Assembly (NCBI GenBank): GCA_026874595.1
Contig: CM049310.1
Span: forward strand, 31,685,558 to 31,749,557
Reading direction: 5' to 3'
DNA: 64,000 nt
DNA from: Sipunculus nudus
Lineage: Eukaryota; Annelida; Sipuncula; Golfingiida; Sipunculidae
Shown in pieces: positions 12,434 to 24,800 of the stretch (its first letter is position 1; each line of letters opens with the position of its first letter). The notes below the pieces were generated by a model, which ran no database searches, was not told the origin of the DNA, and worked only from the letters and a program-made list of their open reading frames with translations. The position numbers and the translations under genes are program-made.

Positions 12434-13163
12434 GTGAGTGCATGTCACAAAATGACATGGGATTGAAAATAAAATACAACATCCATACAACCATCCCACG
12501 CACACTCACACAGCTAAGTAATCTGTCTATACTTGTAACGATTGATTCTTTCAGTCTGTTGAACCTTTAGATATCACCCCTTAAAAATATAAGGATAACA
12601 TATCATTAGGAATTATTTCTTATCGTGATAACTGCACAATGGAGAAACTCAGTTACTGCATCGTCTAGCGGAATGAAATACGCTGTAGATGTGTCACATG
12701 ACCTAGCGTGACGTTTTCAGTGATAAATCCAATGTCTATACTGAGGGTGTCTACATGTATTAGGTTTACTTGGTGAATCCATGCAGTCGTACTAAACAAC
12801 CATTCATCCCCTCCAGTGGAGACAGCCAGACTGACATTGATATAGTTATTGTCCTATGCTAAAAGCATTTTATAAGGCCGTATAATATAGTAAGACACAT
12901 GTGATGGAAACGAAATATCTGTTCACCTCGTTCACTCAGGTTTGACTAAGTTTGTAACGTGTGATTTCATTTTGGGTTATGTAGATCATTGAGCGGGCGG
13001 AGGCATGTGGTCTCTGAAGACTCTCTAGTTTTTGTCTTGTACTTCCAAACGGACACATTTCCTATGACGTTGTATAGAGTTCCAAGTGGTGTCCCACGAA
13101 TGAGAAATGGTGTTGTGATTCTCGACCACATATTAAATGTTTGAGCGAGCTGGGGGGGGGGGG
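12434..13163. other. Intron 2 start, no gene seen
   Basis: Unremarkable intronic sequence. A G-run (about 10-13 G) lies at about 13151-13163, directly before the 303-bp tandem duplication. Confidence 0.35.
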
Positions 13164-13767
13164 CAATCTCTGTATTTTCTCAATCAGATGTAAACTTACT
13201 CGAATAGCGCGGCAAAGGAGTATAGCAGACGACATTAATCAGGCAACATGGAATGGTCTTCGCGCCAGGAGAACTAATCGATATATGTTGAATTACGTGC
13301 AGTTGTATGGACGAACTAACGCTGAGATGTGCCGTGCATATAATTGAATTGGTCAACTAGCTCGGCCTTCTGGCATGTCAGAGGCGTAGGCGCAAAAGCA
13401 AAAGCAGACAAAAAGGCCTAAGTCAATGGTGTAACTTGATATTCCTTAAATCGTAGCTTAATGTAGCAATCTCTGTATTTTCTCAATCATATGTAAACTT
13501 ACTCGAATAGCGCGGCAAGGAGTATAGCAGACGACATTAATCAGACAACATGGAATGGTCTTCGCGCCAGGAGAACTAATCGATATATGTTGAATTACCT
13601 GCTGTTGTATGGACGAACTAACGCTGAGATGTGCCGTGCATATAATTGAATTGGTCAACTAGCTCGGCCTTCTGGCATGTCAGATGCGTAGGCGCAAAAG
13701 CAAGGCAGACAAAAAGGCCCAAGTCAATGGTGTAAACTTGATATTCCTTAAATCGTAGCTTAATGTA
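13164..13767. repeat. 303-bp tandem duplication
   Basis: Two direct copies, 13164-13466 and 13467-13767, both begin CAATCTCTGTATTTTCTCAA and end in AATCGTAGCTTAATGTA. They differ by a handful of substitutions and single-base indels (for example GGCAAAGGAG versus GGCAAGGAG), so the duplication is recent. The unit is relatively GC-rich for this intron and has short open stretches in both directions, but nothing recognisable as protein. Confidence 0.93.
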
Positions 13768-13859
13768 TGTTTAAGGGTAACAGTTCTCTAATCATACAGC
13801 ATAAATGATCCTGATAATTAGATATGCTTAATTATATTAAGAATCATACGGTGGGACAT

Positions 13860-14075
13860 ACAGAGCATGTTGATAAGTTTCAGGGGATTTAACCCAGCAT
13901 GTTGATATGCTTCATGGAACATACAGAGCATATTGATGTTTCAGGGGACGTAACACAGCATGTATGCGACATTCAGAGCATGTTGATATGCTTCATGGGA
14001 CATACAGAGCATGTTGATATGCTTCATGGGACATACAGAGCATGCTGATATGCTTCAGGGGACGCAGCAGAGCAT
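13860..14075. repeat. Degenerate ~31-bp tandem repeat
   Basis: About six irregular units are built around GAGCATGTTGATATGCTTCA and GGGACATACA. The best three consecutive units lie at about 13978-14060. Earlier units are shortened or rearranged. Confidence 0.85.
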
Positions 14076-14354
14076 GTTTGTGGGACTATGTAAACATTCA
14101 CCGTAACGACATATGTACTTATTACCTCCGTGTTGTTTTTAGCGATTCGTTGCAAATCAGAACCGACCTTATCTCACTGCAAAAATGAAACATTCAGAAA
14201 CTGTTTTGAAAATTTTATTTTATTTGGCATGATTTGAAAATGACTTTTGGGATGAACTGAGATTTAGTTATATTATTTCTGACACTCTTTCAGTTACTGA
14301 ACATTTATTATTGACTTGAAAAATTTAAAGGACGTATTTGGGAGACGTACGTGA

Positions 14355-15215
14355 ACTGTTTGTTGTTAGAACTGACGCGTTAGCTTCCTTGAAGTCATAT
14401 CACTGTTTGATGTTATACCTGACGTTCCAACTTCCGTGAAGTCACTGTTTGATGTTATACCTGACGTTCCAGCTTCCGTTAAGTCACTATTTGATGTTAG
14501 ACCAGCCGTTCCAGCTGTCGTTAAGTCACTGTTTGATGTTAGACCAGACGTTTGAGCTCCCGTAAAGTCAATGTTTGATGTTAGACCAGACCTTCAAGCT
14601 GTCGTTAAGTCACTGTTTGATGTTAGACCTGACGTCCCAGCTTCCGTTAAATACTATTTGATGTTTCACCTGTGATTCCAGTTAAACCTGATGTCATCAT
14701 TTTCTGTAAAGTCACTGTTTGATGTTAGACCTGATGTTCGAACTTCCGTGAAGTCACTGTTTGATTTTAAACCTGACCTTCCAGCTGTCGTTAAGTCACT
14801 GCTTACTTTTAGGCCAGAAGTTCCAGTTTTCGTAAAGTCACTGTTTGATGTTAGACCTGACGTTCCAGCTGTCGTTTAGTTTTAGGCCATAAGTTCCAGC
14901 TTTCGTTTAGTCACTGTTTGATGTAAGACCTGACGTCCGAATTCCGTTAAATACTATTTGATGTTTCACCTGTGATTCTGCCTTCCGCAAAGTCACTTTT
15001 TTGATGTTTGACCTGATGTTCCAACTTCCGTGAAGTCACTGTTTGTTGTGATACCTGATGTTTCAGCTTCCGTTATGTCACTATTTGATGTTAGACCTGA
15101 TGTTCCAACTTCCGTGAAGTCACTGTTTGAATGATACCTGGCGTTTCAGCTTCCGTGATGTCACTGTTTGATGTTAGACCTAACGTTTCAGCTTGTGTTA
15201 AATCATATTCAACAT
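14355..15215. repeat. 42-bp minisatellite (first family)
   Basis: About 20 units of roughly 42 bp are recognised by GTCACTGTTTGATGTTAGAC followed by CTGACGTTCCAGCTTCCGTG. Units are diverged (about 10-20 percent by eye) and some are shortened, suggesting an older array than the 44-bp one. The length is a multiple of 3, which produces spurious open frames such as the repeated 'VKSLFDVRPDV'. Confidence 0.92.
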
Positions 15216-15982
15216 TTAGACAAGTTTGTGAAGCTTGTTTTCTCGGAACATGTTCTGTGCGAAAGATATTAACAAAAAAAAAAAAAAAAACATCTTACAG
15301 ATATCGATTATAACCGCTCATCTATTTTTATGCTTCAAAGGCTGCTTCTCTGCCCTAGTGAGGTTGTTGCCATGGCATTCAATCATTCCTGAACCGTTAT
15401 CAAGAAAATGTATTGATGGTCCCAAGGTACACGGCATATTCATCAGTTCTAGTCCCTGACGATGACCCTTGGAAAGCGGACAAAGAAACCCGTCTTTGTC
15501 TGCCTTATTTACCGCCCTAGCTGGAGCACGTGACCTGTCACGTGGTTTAAAGAAGGAAATAATATACGAGCTACATTATTCTAAGTGTCAAGCTCGACTT
15601 GCGCTCCTTTGATTCTATTTCACTGTTGATTTCTTTTCTCGTTATTTCATCAGGTGATAATACAAACATGATATATCAACTATAAAAAAATGGTATTCGT
15701 CTTGTATTTAACGAAATATGTACATTTAAGAGTGGAATATTTCAACATAATCTCATGACAAAGCGATTTCAATTTTGACAAACACGGTAACGGTCCTATC
15801 ATCTACCACAAGAAAGAAATATCGCTTCAGAACTACATTTAATTACATTTTAATTGCATGGACAGTTAGAGCAGAACATTGCGACATTACTTCGGTGAAA
15901 GAATTTCCTTTCTGTATTACATTGATGACACATTGATAATTGATAACACATTCTAAGCATGGGAGACCATCATTCTGCTTTT
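15216..15982. other. Intron 2 spacer with poly-A run
   Basis: Single-copy-looking DNA with an A-run of about 18 at 15273-15290. No coding signal, RNA gene or array is seen. Confidence 0.4.
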
Positions 15983-17440
15983 ATGACAGGTCAGCACGTC
16001 TAATGGTTATGACAGGTCAGCACGTATAGTGGTTAAGACAGGTCAGCACGTCTAATGGTTATGACAGGTCAGCACGTATAGTGGTTAAGACAGGTCAGCA
16101 CGTATAGTGGTTAAGACAGGTCAGCACGTATAGTGGTTATGACAGGTCAGCACGTATAGTGGTTATGACAGGTCAGCACGCAGAGCGGTTATTACAGGTC
16201 AGCACGTATAGTGGTTAAGACAGGTCAGCACGTATAGTGGTTATTAGAGGTCAGCACGTATAGTTGTTATGACAGGTCAGCACGTAAAGTGGTTATGACA
16301 GGTCACCACATCTAATGGTTATGACAGGTCAGCACGTATAGTGGTTATGACAGGTCAGCACGTACATTGGTTATGACACGTCAGCACGTATAGTGGTTAT
16401 GACAGGTCAGCACGTACAATGGTTATGACAGGTCAGCACGTATAGTGGTTATGACTGGTCAGCACGTATAGTGGTTTATGACAGGTCAGCACGTACAGTG
16501 GTTATGACAGGTCAGCACGTCCAATGGTTATGACAGGTCAGCACGTATAGTGGTTATGACAGGTAAGCACGTACAGTGGTTATGACAGGTCAGCACGTAC
16601 AGTGGTTATGACAGGTCAGCACGTACAGTGGTTATGACAGGTCAGCACGTATAGTGGTTATGACTGGTCAGCACGTATAGTGGTTATGACAGGTCAGTTC
16701 GTATAGTGGTTATGACAGGTCAGCACGTACAGTGGTTATGACAGGTCAGCACGTATAGTGGTTATGACAGGTCAGCACGTACAGTGGTTATGAAAGGTCA
16801 GTACGTATAGTGGTTATGACAGGTCAGCACGTATAGTGGTTATGACAGGTCAGCACGTATAGTCGTTATGATAGGTCGGCACGTATAGTGGTTATGACAG
16901 GTCAGCACGCAGAGCGGTTATTACAGGTCAGCACGTATAGTGGTTAAGACAGGTCAGCACGTAGAGTGTTTATTAGAGGTCAGCACGTATAGTGGTTATG
17001 ACTGGTCAGCACGTATAGTTGTTATGACTGGTCAGCACGTATAGTTGCTATGACAGGTAAGCACGTATAGTTGTTATGACAGGTAAGCACGTATAGTTGT
17101 TATGACTGGTCAGCACGTATAGTGGTTAAGACAGGTCAGCACGTAGAGTGGTTATTAGAGGTCAGCACGTATAGTTGTTATGACTGGTCAGCACGTATAG
17201 TGGCTATGACTGGTCAGCACGTATAGTTGCTATGACAGGTAAGCACGTATAGTTATTATGACAGGTAAGCACGTATAGTTGTTATGACAGGTAAGCACGT
17301 ATAGTTGTTATGACAGATCGACACGTAGAGCCGTTATGACATGTCAGCACGCATAGTAGTTATGACAGATCAGCATGTACAGTGGTTATGACAGGTCAGC
17401 ACGTAGTGAGATTATGACAGGTCAGCACGTATAATGGAAA
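15983..17440. repeat. 26-bp minisatellite
   Basis: About 55 units of 26 bp are recognised by GACAGGTCAGCACGTATAGT followed by GGTTAT. The most frequent variants are GTACAGTGG for GTATAGTGG and ACTGGTCAG for ACAGGTCAG. Larger blocks recur, such as the GCAGAGCGGTTATTACAGG unit at about 16180 and again at about 16908. This indicates internal segmental duplication within the array. It is non-coding and lies in intron 2. Confidence 0.96.
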
Positions 17441-17514
17441 GTAAATATTGACAGACCAGCCTTCAAAAAATGACGTTAAAAGCTAGGTTGACGAACGACA
17501 GATCCAAAACTGGG

Positions 17515-17640
17515 AGAGACGATATATCTCACACACAGACACACGACATATCCCACACGCGGACAGACGACATACCCAACTCACGGACACACGACATGCC
17601 CCACAGACGGACACACGACATATCCCACACACGGGCAGTT
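17515..17640. repeat. Short 24-bp tandem repeat
   Basis: Four to five units of 24 bp are built around ACACGACATATCCCACA and CGGACA. They are diverged; the array lies in intron 2. Confidence 0.8.
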
Positions 17641-17644
17641 AAGC

Positions 17645-20600
17645 TTAAGACATTAAACGTATGATAGTTTTACTTAGCAATTATTAGTACAAATAAATGT
17701 CGATACTTATATAATTTTGAAATGTTGAGAGACAGAAAAAATGTTCGTTCCATTGAATGCTTTAATACACCTGATGAGGCATTAAAAAAGATGCAGGCGA
17801 AATGAGGCAATCTTTTTTATTATGGATGCGTGGAGACGTGAAACGTGTTACAATAGTTATATATAATACAATAGCCGCAATTTTAATCTTCAAACACGCA
17901 GGACGCGAGATTCCCTTGTGTATAGGACGAGAGATTAAATAGGCAACACTATAAGCTGTAGCTGCTAACATCATTGTAAATATAAAGCTCTAGCTGCTTA
18001 CAACATTGTAAATATTAAACTGTAGTTGGATACATCATTGTAACCTATAGGTTTTAGCTACTTGTATCGTTGTTTATAGTTTCCGAGGCTTGTTGAAGAG
18101 TATCGTGAATAGTTAAAGGTGCTGGACTTGCCACTGTGTGATTGTATTTCGTTATTGTTTTGAAAATTTGATAATTTACTTTTTGTAATAAAAACGCGAA
18201 TCTTGCAATTTTCCCCTTCGGTCAATGTGGACATTCAACGGTGTTACCTTAAAGCGAACGCGGTAACATTTTGGCAGTATTATGTCTCGTCACAATTACA
18301 ATTTACATTAAAAAAATAATATCTGTGAGTCTCCAAAATCTCAGGATAACTTTTTCGTGTCTCCATTATCCTCTAACTCTTGATTACAACAATGCCTTCA
18401 TCCTTATTCATTAATTATCCTGATATACAGGCTATTGTCACTACTCAAATGACAAAGGCTCGAATGTCGAAACGACTGGCTCCGTAATATCAGAAAATCA
18501 TTAAAACCTCACATGAACAAAGGATTAAACTCATTATTTGTATATAAGAATGTTAATAATTATTCATTTTCAGGTTATACATTGATTGATTTGAGGTTGC
18601 GTTACATTATCATAACAATATCTTTTCTGACTATCTCACTTTACGCGATTAATTTTATTTTAACTGTATGTGGTTTATGTCCTATTCATTTAAAAAATAA
18701 AAGACAATTATGGATTTCTAATCTACAGTAAAATCAAAATCGCTGATACCTAGGGTAAAAGATAGTAATAATAAAGGAACATATGGCCTGTTTCACAAAA
18801 TAATACAACTGGTTATAGTTAGAACAAAACACATACTGGCAATAACATAAGGAAATTATGATATCATTAAGACCAACTGTCTGCATTTGTTGGTGTCCCC
18901 CATGACCAGATGGGACGCAGAAGACTAGTTTTAGACTTGGTATCATATAAATCGTCTGGGAAGTGCTCGTGGGACACAGGGTCGCATAACACCAGCTGTT
19001 ATAAATATTGGCTTTATTACCGGTCTTGTCGCTATGTCCATGTCATCATTTTCCGGGTCACCAAAATTTTGGCCATTTGGCTTATTGAAGAATAATAATA
19101 GTTTTATATTTACGTCGATAGTGAATTCGTTGATATTACGAAGTAAACTCTTACTGCCGCTTTATCTAACGTCAGCTCTTGGTCCTTGAAATGAAAAAAA
19201 AATCATGCACTGCTAACGCGCAAACGTAAGGAAACGTTTTTCAAAAATACTCCGATTTTACTTTCACCCCAACCCCTCCCCCCGAACACACACACACACA
19301 CACATTGCTGCGCCATCTGTCGGCCAAGCAGAGTCAGGGCTACGCAACTAAGAAGACATTAGATAGGATCAATGGAGACGTAACACTGTAACTGACATTA
19401 AGTTACGCTCTTTACACAGCGCTTTACCCATAGGCCAACTACCTTAATCGTAAGCGTTGTTTGATATGACCTTGTATCCTGAATCTCTACACTAGAGGGG
19501 AGCACTGTATTTTGGTCCAATCAGATGAGACCCTGTGCTGGAAGACAAAACGGTTTACCAGCCAAGCGAGGAATGCACGTTGTTCATTTCGTTTTGAGTT
19601 ACAGCTCATCGCCCCGGCGACCGTTTGAACAGGGTACAGGCTCAGACAGAATTGCCCCGCACTTGGTTTCTGGGCGGAGCCTAATGCCTGTCAAGTGTTT
19701 GTTGACTTGCATTTGGTTGGCTGCTTGTCACATCATCAGTTTTTCCAGCAGACAGGCCCATGTTCACCATCTGGTGTTTAATTGCATCATAAACGGTCAA
19801 AGCAGGCAGCGGGAAAATTAGTAGCTTCTTTAGAAGTGCAAGATTTCCGCTGCCTCGGGAGCTTACCCTTAAGTGTAAAAAAATTGAAGTTTTCCCGTAC
19901 ATTCAGAATTTGCAATAGCGGAAATTGGTCGGTTCAGATATTATTTTTTTTTAATGACGCTTTAGCAATCAAAACGATCCTTCGTGCCATATAGGTCTTC
20001 CTTTCGAGTCTAATTTCTGTTTGCAATTTTGGTAATGATCGCTTTATAATCTGGAGTTGCATCCTTTATATCTTTTGCTTTTCAAAATCCGAATGGGAAA
20101 ACCAAATGTGTTTGCTGTACACTTCAGCATTTGATGCTTTCGTTTGCTGTAGCGGACGTCTTCCTGCATTTTTTTCGGGAGCCCATTATTTCAAGGGAAT
20201 GCTTTATCGCAAGAAATAATCAATGGTGTTGATTCGTGACAGAAAACACGAGCAAAAAACAAACCAACCTAATTACCCGGATGTCATTAAGGAATAGCAC
20301 GGTAATTAGTAACCATAAATTCTTCTGAAAAACCTGAACGTGTCGTATTAATCAGTACATCCCAGTACATAAGCTATCAATTAGTTTGAAAAAGCCTCGC
20401 GTATCTCTAATAATAAGGGGAACTGTGATTTTATCCCCTACTACCAAGGCTGATCTATTACTGGATGATGGATAATTTCAACGGCGGTTCTTTTCAGTAA
20501 AGCTATATTTTTTTTACTGGGAATTTATTCATTAAGAACACTTAAAAGCACACTCATAACAAAAATTATCATGTAAACACATTGTAAATAATAATAAGAA

Positions 20601-21120
20601 AAAATAATAATAAGCATAAAAGAGTGATGTATGAACAGCCATTCTGGATATAAAACAAGAATTGATATGCCCATAGTATACTGCTTTTTATCACAGATCC
20701 GAGACAAGATGATCTTGGTCCTTTCGTGCCAACAGCCTCCATTTTCTCCTAATAAATTCCCCATAAATTCTTCATAAATTCTCAAAATAAAAAAAAATCG
20801 GTTTGGATTTCTTTTATCTGCAAAGTGGGAGGGGATTCAGAAGTGTAGAGTAGGGCACAATTAAACTCACGAATATTGAAATACCCTTTTCCCAAGTTAT
20901 AGTGCACACATCCACACACATACACACATGAAGAGGGTTGGTGTGGGTGATAATTACTTTGATCAACCCTCCCCCTCAATCTCCGCTTGCTAAAAGCGGG
21001 AGCGGTGGAGGGGGGGGGATACATACCCCTATCCCCCTGTATATTCGCCCCTGCTCTTTCTGGATTCCATTTCTTTCTTTACGTTTGCAGTCTTAGCGTC
21101 TCTATTCTTTTTGGCCTTGA
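17645..21120. other. Intron 2 spacer, no gene seen
   Basis: There is no exon-like sequence with splice sites. A short CA microsatellite lies at about 19287-19303. The block at about 19500-19900 is richer in GC than its surroundings and has a 98-codon open frame (19525-19821) without any domain. It could be a conserved regulatory block, but nothing in the sequence proves it. A G-run lies at about 21010-21018. Confidence 0.35.
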
Positions 21121-21134
21121 TCGTTCTTTTCTCT

Positions 21135-21560
21135 TTTTCATTTCTTGTATTCTCTTCCTCCATGCGTGTCAGGTACACGTCTTTTCTTGTATTCTCTTCC
21201 TCCATGCGTGTCAGGTACACGTCTTTTCTTGTATTCTCTTCCTCCATGCGTGTCAGGTACACGTCTTTTCTTGTATTCTCTTCCTCCATGCGTGTCAGGT
21301 ACACGTCTTTTCTTGTATTCTCTTCCTCCATGCGTGTCCGGTACACGTCTTTTCTTGTATTCTCTTCCTCCATGCGTGTCAGGTACACGTCTTTTCTTGT
21401 ATTCTCTTCCTCCATGCGTGTCAGGTACACGTCTTTCCTTGTATTCTCTTCCTCCATGCGTGTCAGGTACACGTCTTTTCTTGTATTCTCTTCCTCCATG
21501 CGTGTCAGGTACACGTCTTTTCTTGTATTATCTTCCTCCATGCGTGTCATGTACACGTCT
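21135..21560. repeat. 42-bp minisatellite (second family), near-identical units
   Basis: Ten units of 42 bp are recognised by CTTTTCTTGTATTCTCTTCC followed by TCCATGCGTGTCAGGTACAC. They are almost identical, with only isolated changes (for example a C for T at 21436 and an A for C at 21529). This implies very recent expansion or strong homogenisation. Because the period is a multiple of three and has few stops, several frames on both strands are open across the array. The minus-strand frame (21556-21029) reads 14-residue charged repeats (MEEENTRKDVYLTR) and continues about 35 residues beyond the array. I regard coding as unproven. Confidence 0.95.
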
Positions 21561-21869
21561 TGCCTGCATCAAGGCGGGCGTGATTGGCATCTAGTCTGTC
21601 CTGATCCGGTCACTTGATGGCATAGTTTGTTTATCTGAATACATTGATGTCATCATCAGACGGTAGGCTTCGCTCACTTGTGTTCTTAGTAAGACTGCTC
21701 TCAGCTTCAGCGTTTCCGCGGACCAGACCAGGCAAGGTTTGCCAGGATATTATAGCGCCAGGATTCCTTTTATACAAAAGAAATGATTGACATTATGGGT
21801 CAACTCATTTTTAGACTGTGGATATACCCTTCTTGTTCCTTGATGTACCAATCATTGGCTGATCATACA

Positions 21870-24800
21870 TTCATCACTCTGCCCACATCGCACTCTCTGA
21901 TGATGATATGTGGTATTTAAATCTGCCAATGTTGTCCTGTCTGATGATGATCTATGGTAGATCAATCTGCCCACATCGCACTGTCTGATGATGATATGTG
22001 ATATTTAAATCTGCCCACATCGCACTGTCTGATGATGATATGTGGTATTTAAATCTGCCCACATCGCACTGTCTGATGATGATATGTGATATTTAAATCT
22101 GCCCACATCGCACTGTCTGATGATGATATGTGGTATTTAAATCTGCACACATCGCACTGTCTGATGATGATATGTGGTATTTAAATCTGCCCACATCGCA
22201 CTGTCTGATGATGATATGTGGTATTTAAATCTGCCCACATCGCACTGTCTGATGATGATATGTGATATTTAAATCTGCCCACATCGCACTGTCTGATGAT
22301 GATATGTGGTATTTAAATCTGCCCACATCGCACTGTCTGATGATGATATGTGGTATTTAAATCTGCCCACATCGCACTGTCTGATGATGATATGTGGTAT
22401 TTAAATCTGCCCACAATGCACTATCTGATGATGATATGTGGTATTTAAATCTGCCCACATCGCACTGTCTGATGATGATATGTGGTATTTAAATCTGCCC
22501 ACAATGCACTATCTGATGATGATATGTGGTATTTAAATCTGCCCACATCGCACTGTCTGATGATGATATGTGGTATTTAAATCTGACTACATCGCACTGT
22601 CTGATGATGATATGTGATATTTTAATCTCCCCACATCGCACTGTCTGATGATGATATGTGGTATTTAAGTCTGCCCACATCGCACTGTCTGATGATGATA
22701 TGTGATATTTAAATCTGCCCACATCGCACTGTCTGATGATGATATGTGGTATTTAAATCTGCCCACATCGCACTGTCTGATGATGATATGTGATATTTAA
22801 ATCTGCCCACATCGCACTGTCTGATGATGATATGTGGTATTTAAATCTGCCCATGTCGCACTGTCTGATGATGATATGTGGTATTTAAATCTGCCCACAT
22901 CGCACTGTCTGATGATGATATGTGATGTTTAAATCTGCCCACATCGCACTGTCTGATGATGATATGTGGTATTTAAATCTGCCCACAATGCACTATCTGA
23001 TGATGATATGTGATATTTAAATCTGCCCACATCGCACTGCCTGATGATGATATGTGGTATTTAAATCTGCCTATGTCGTCCTGTCTGATGATGATATGTG
23101 GTATTTAAATCTGCCCACATCGCACTGTCTGATGATGATATGTGGTATTTAAATCTGCCCATGTCGTCCTGTCTGATGATGATCTATGGTAGTTCAATCT
23201 GCCCACATCGCACTTTCTGATGATGATATGTGGTATTTAAATCTGCCCACATCGCACTGTCTGATGATGATATGTGGTATTTAAATCTGCCCACATCGCA
23301 CTGTCTGATGATGATATGTGGTATTTAAATCTGCCTACATCGCACTGTCTGATGATGATATGTGGTATTTAAATCTGCCCGCATCGCACTGTCTGATGAT
23401 GATATGTGGTATTTAAATCTGCCAATGTCGTCCTGTCTGATGATGATCTATGGTAGTTCAATCTGCCCACATCGCACTGTCTGATGATGATATGTTGTAT
23501 TTAAATCTGCCCACATCGCACTGTCTGATGATGATATGTGATATTTAAATCTGCCCACATCGCACTGTCTGATGATGATATGTGGTATTTAAATCTGCCA
23601 ATGTCGTCCTGTCTGATGATGATCTATGGTAGTTCAATCTGCCCACATCGCACTGTCTGATGATGATATGTGGTATTTAAATCTGCCCACATCGCACTGT
23701 CTGATGATGATATGTGATATTTAAATCTGACCACATCGCACTTTCTGATGATGATATGTGGTATTTAAATCTGCCCACATCGCGCTGTCTGATGATGATA
23801 TGTGATATTTAAATCTGCCCACATCGCACTGTCCGATGATGATATGTGGTATTTAAATCTGCCCACATCGCACTGTCTGATGATGATATGTGATATTTAA
23901 ATCTGCCAACATCGCACTGTCTGATGATGATATGTGGTATTTAAATCTGCCCACATCGCACTGTCTGATGATGATATGTGGTATTTAAATCTGCCTACAT
24001 CGCACTGTCTGATGATGATATGTGGTATTTAAATCTGCCCACATCGCACTGTCTGATGATGATATGTGATATTTAAATCTGCCCACATCGCACTGTCTGA
24101 TGATGATATGTGGTATTTAAATCTGCCCATGTCGCACTGTCTGATGATGATATGTGGTATTTAATCTGCCCACATCGCACTGTCTGATGATGATATGTGG
24201 TATTTAAATCTGCCCATGTCGTCCGGTCTGATGATGATATGTGGTATTTAAATCTGCCCACATCGCACTGTCTGATGATGATATGTGGTATTTAAATCTG
24301 CCTATGTCGTCCTGTCTGATGATGATATGTGGTATTTAAATCTGCCAACATCGCACTGTCTGATGATGATATGTGGTATTTAAATCTGCCCACATCGCAC
24401 TGTCTGATGATGATATGTGGTATTTAAATCTGCCTACATCGCACTTTCTGATGATGATATGTGGTATTTAAATCTGCCCACATCGCACTGTCTGATGATG
24501 ATATGTGATATTTAAATCTGCCCACATCGCACTGTCTGATGATGATATGTGGTGTTTAAATCTGCCCACATCGCACTGTCTGATGATGATATGTGATGTT
24601 TAAATCTGCCCACATCGCACTATCTGATGATGATATGTGGTATTTAAATCTGCCCACATCGCACTGTCTGATGATGATATGTGATATTTAAATCTGCCCA
24701 CATCGCACTGTCTGATGATGATATGTGGTATTTAAATCTGCCCACATCGCACTGTCTGATGATGATATGTGGTATTTAAATCTGCCCACAATGCACTATC

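Noticed and set aside
16000-17440. Regular 26-bp repeats considered as a CRISPR array
   Set aside because: Units are directly tandem with no unique spacers, and the DNA is clearly eukaryotic.
19525-19821. 98-codon open frame in a GC-richer part of intron 2
   Set aside because: No domain, no splice context and no repeat relation; its length is within chance expectation.
21111-21617. Three overlapping + strand open frames over the 42-bp array
   Set aside because: All follow from the stop-free 42-bp period. Only the minus-strand frame has any unique tail, and even that is unproven.
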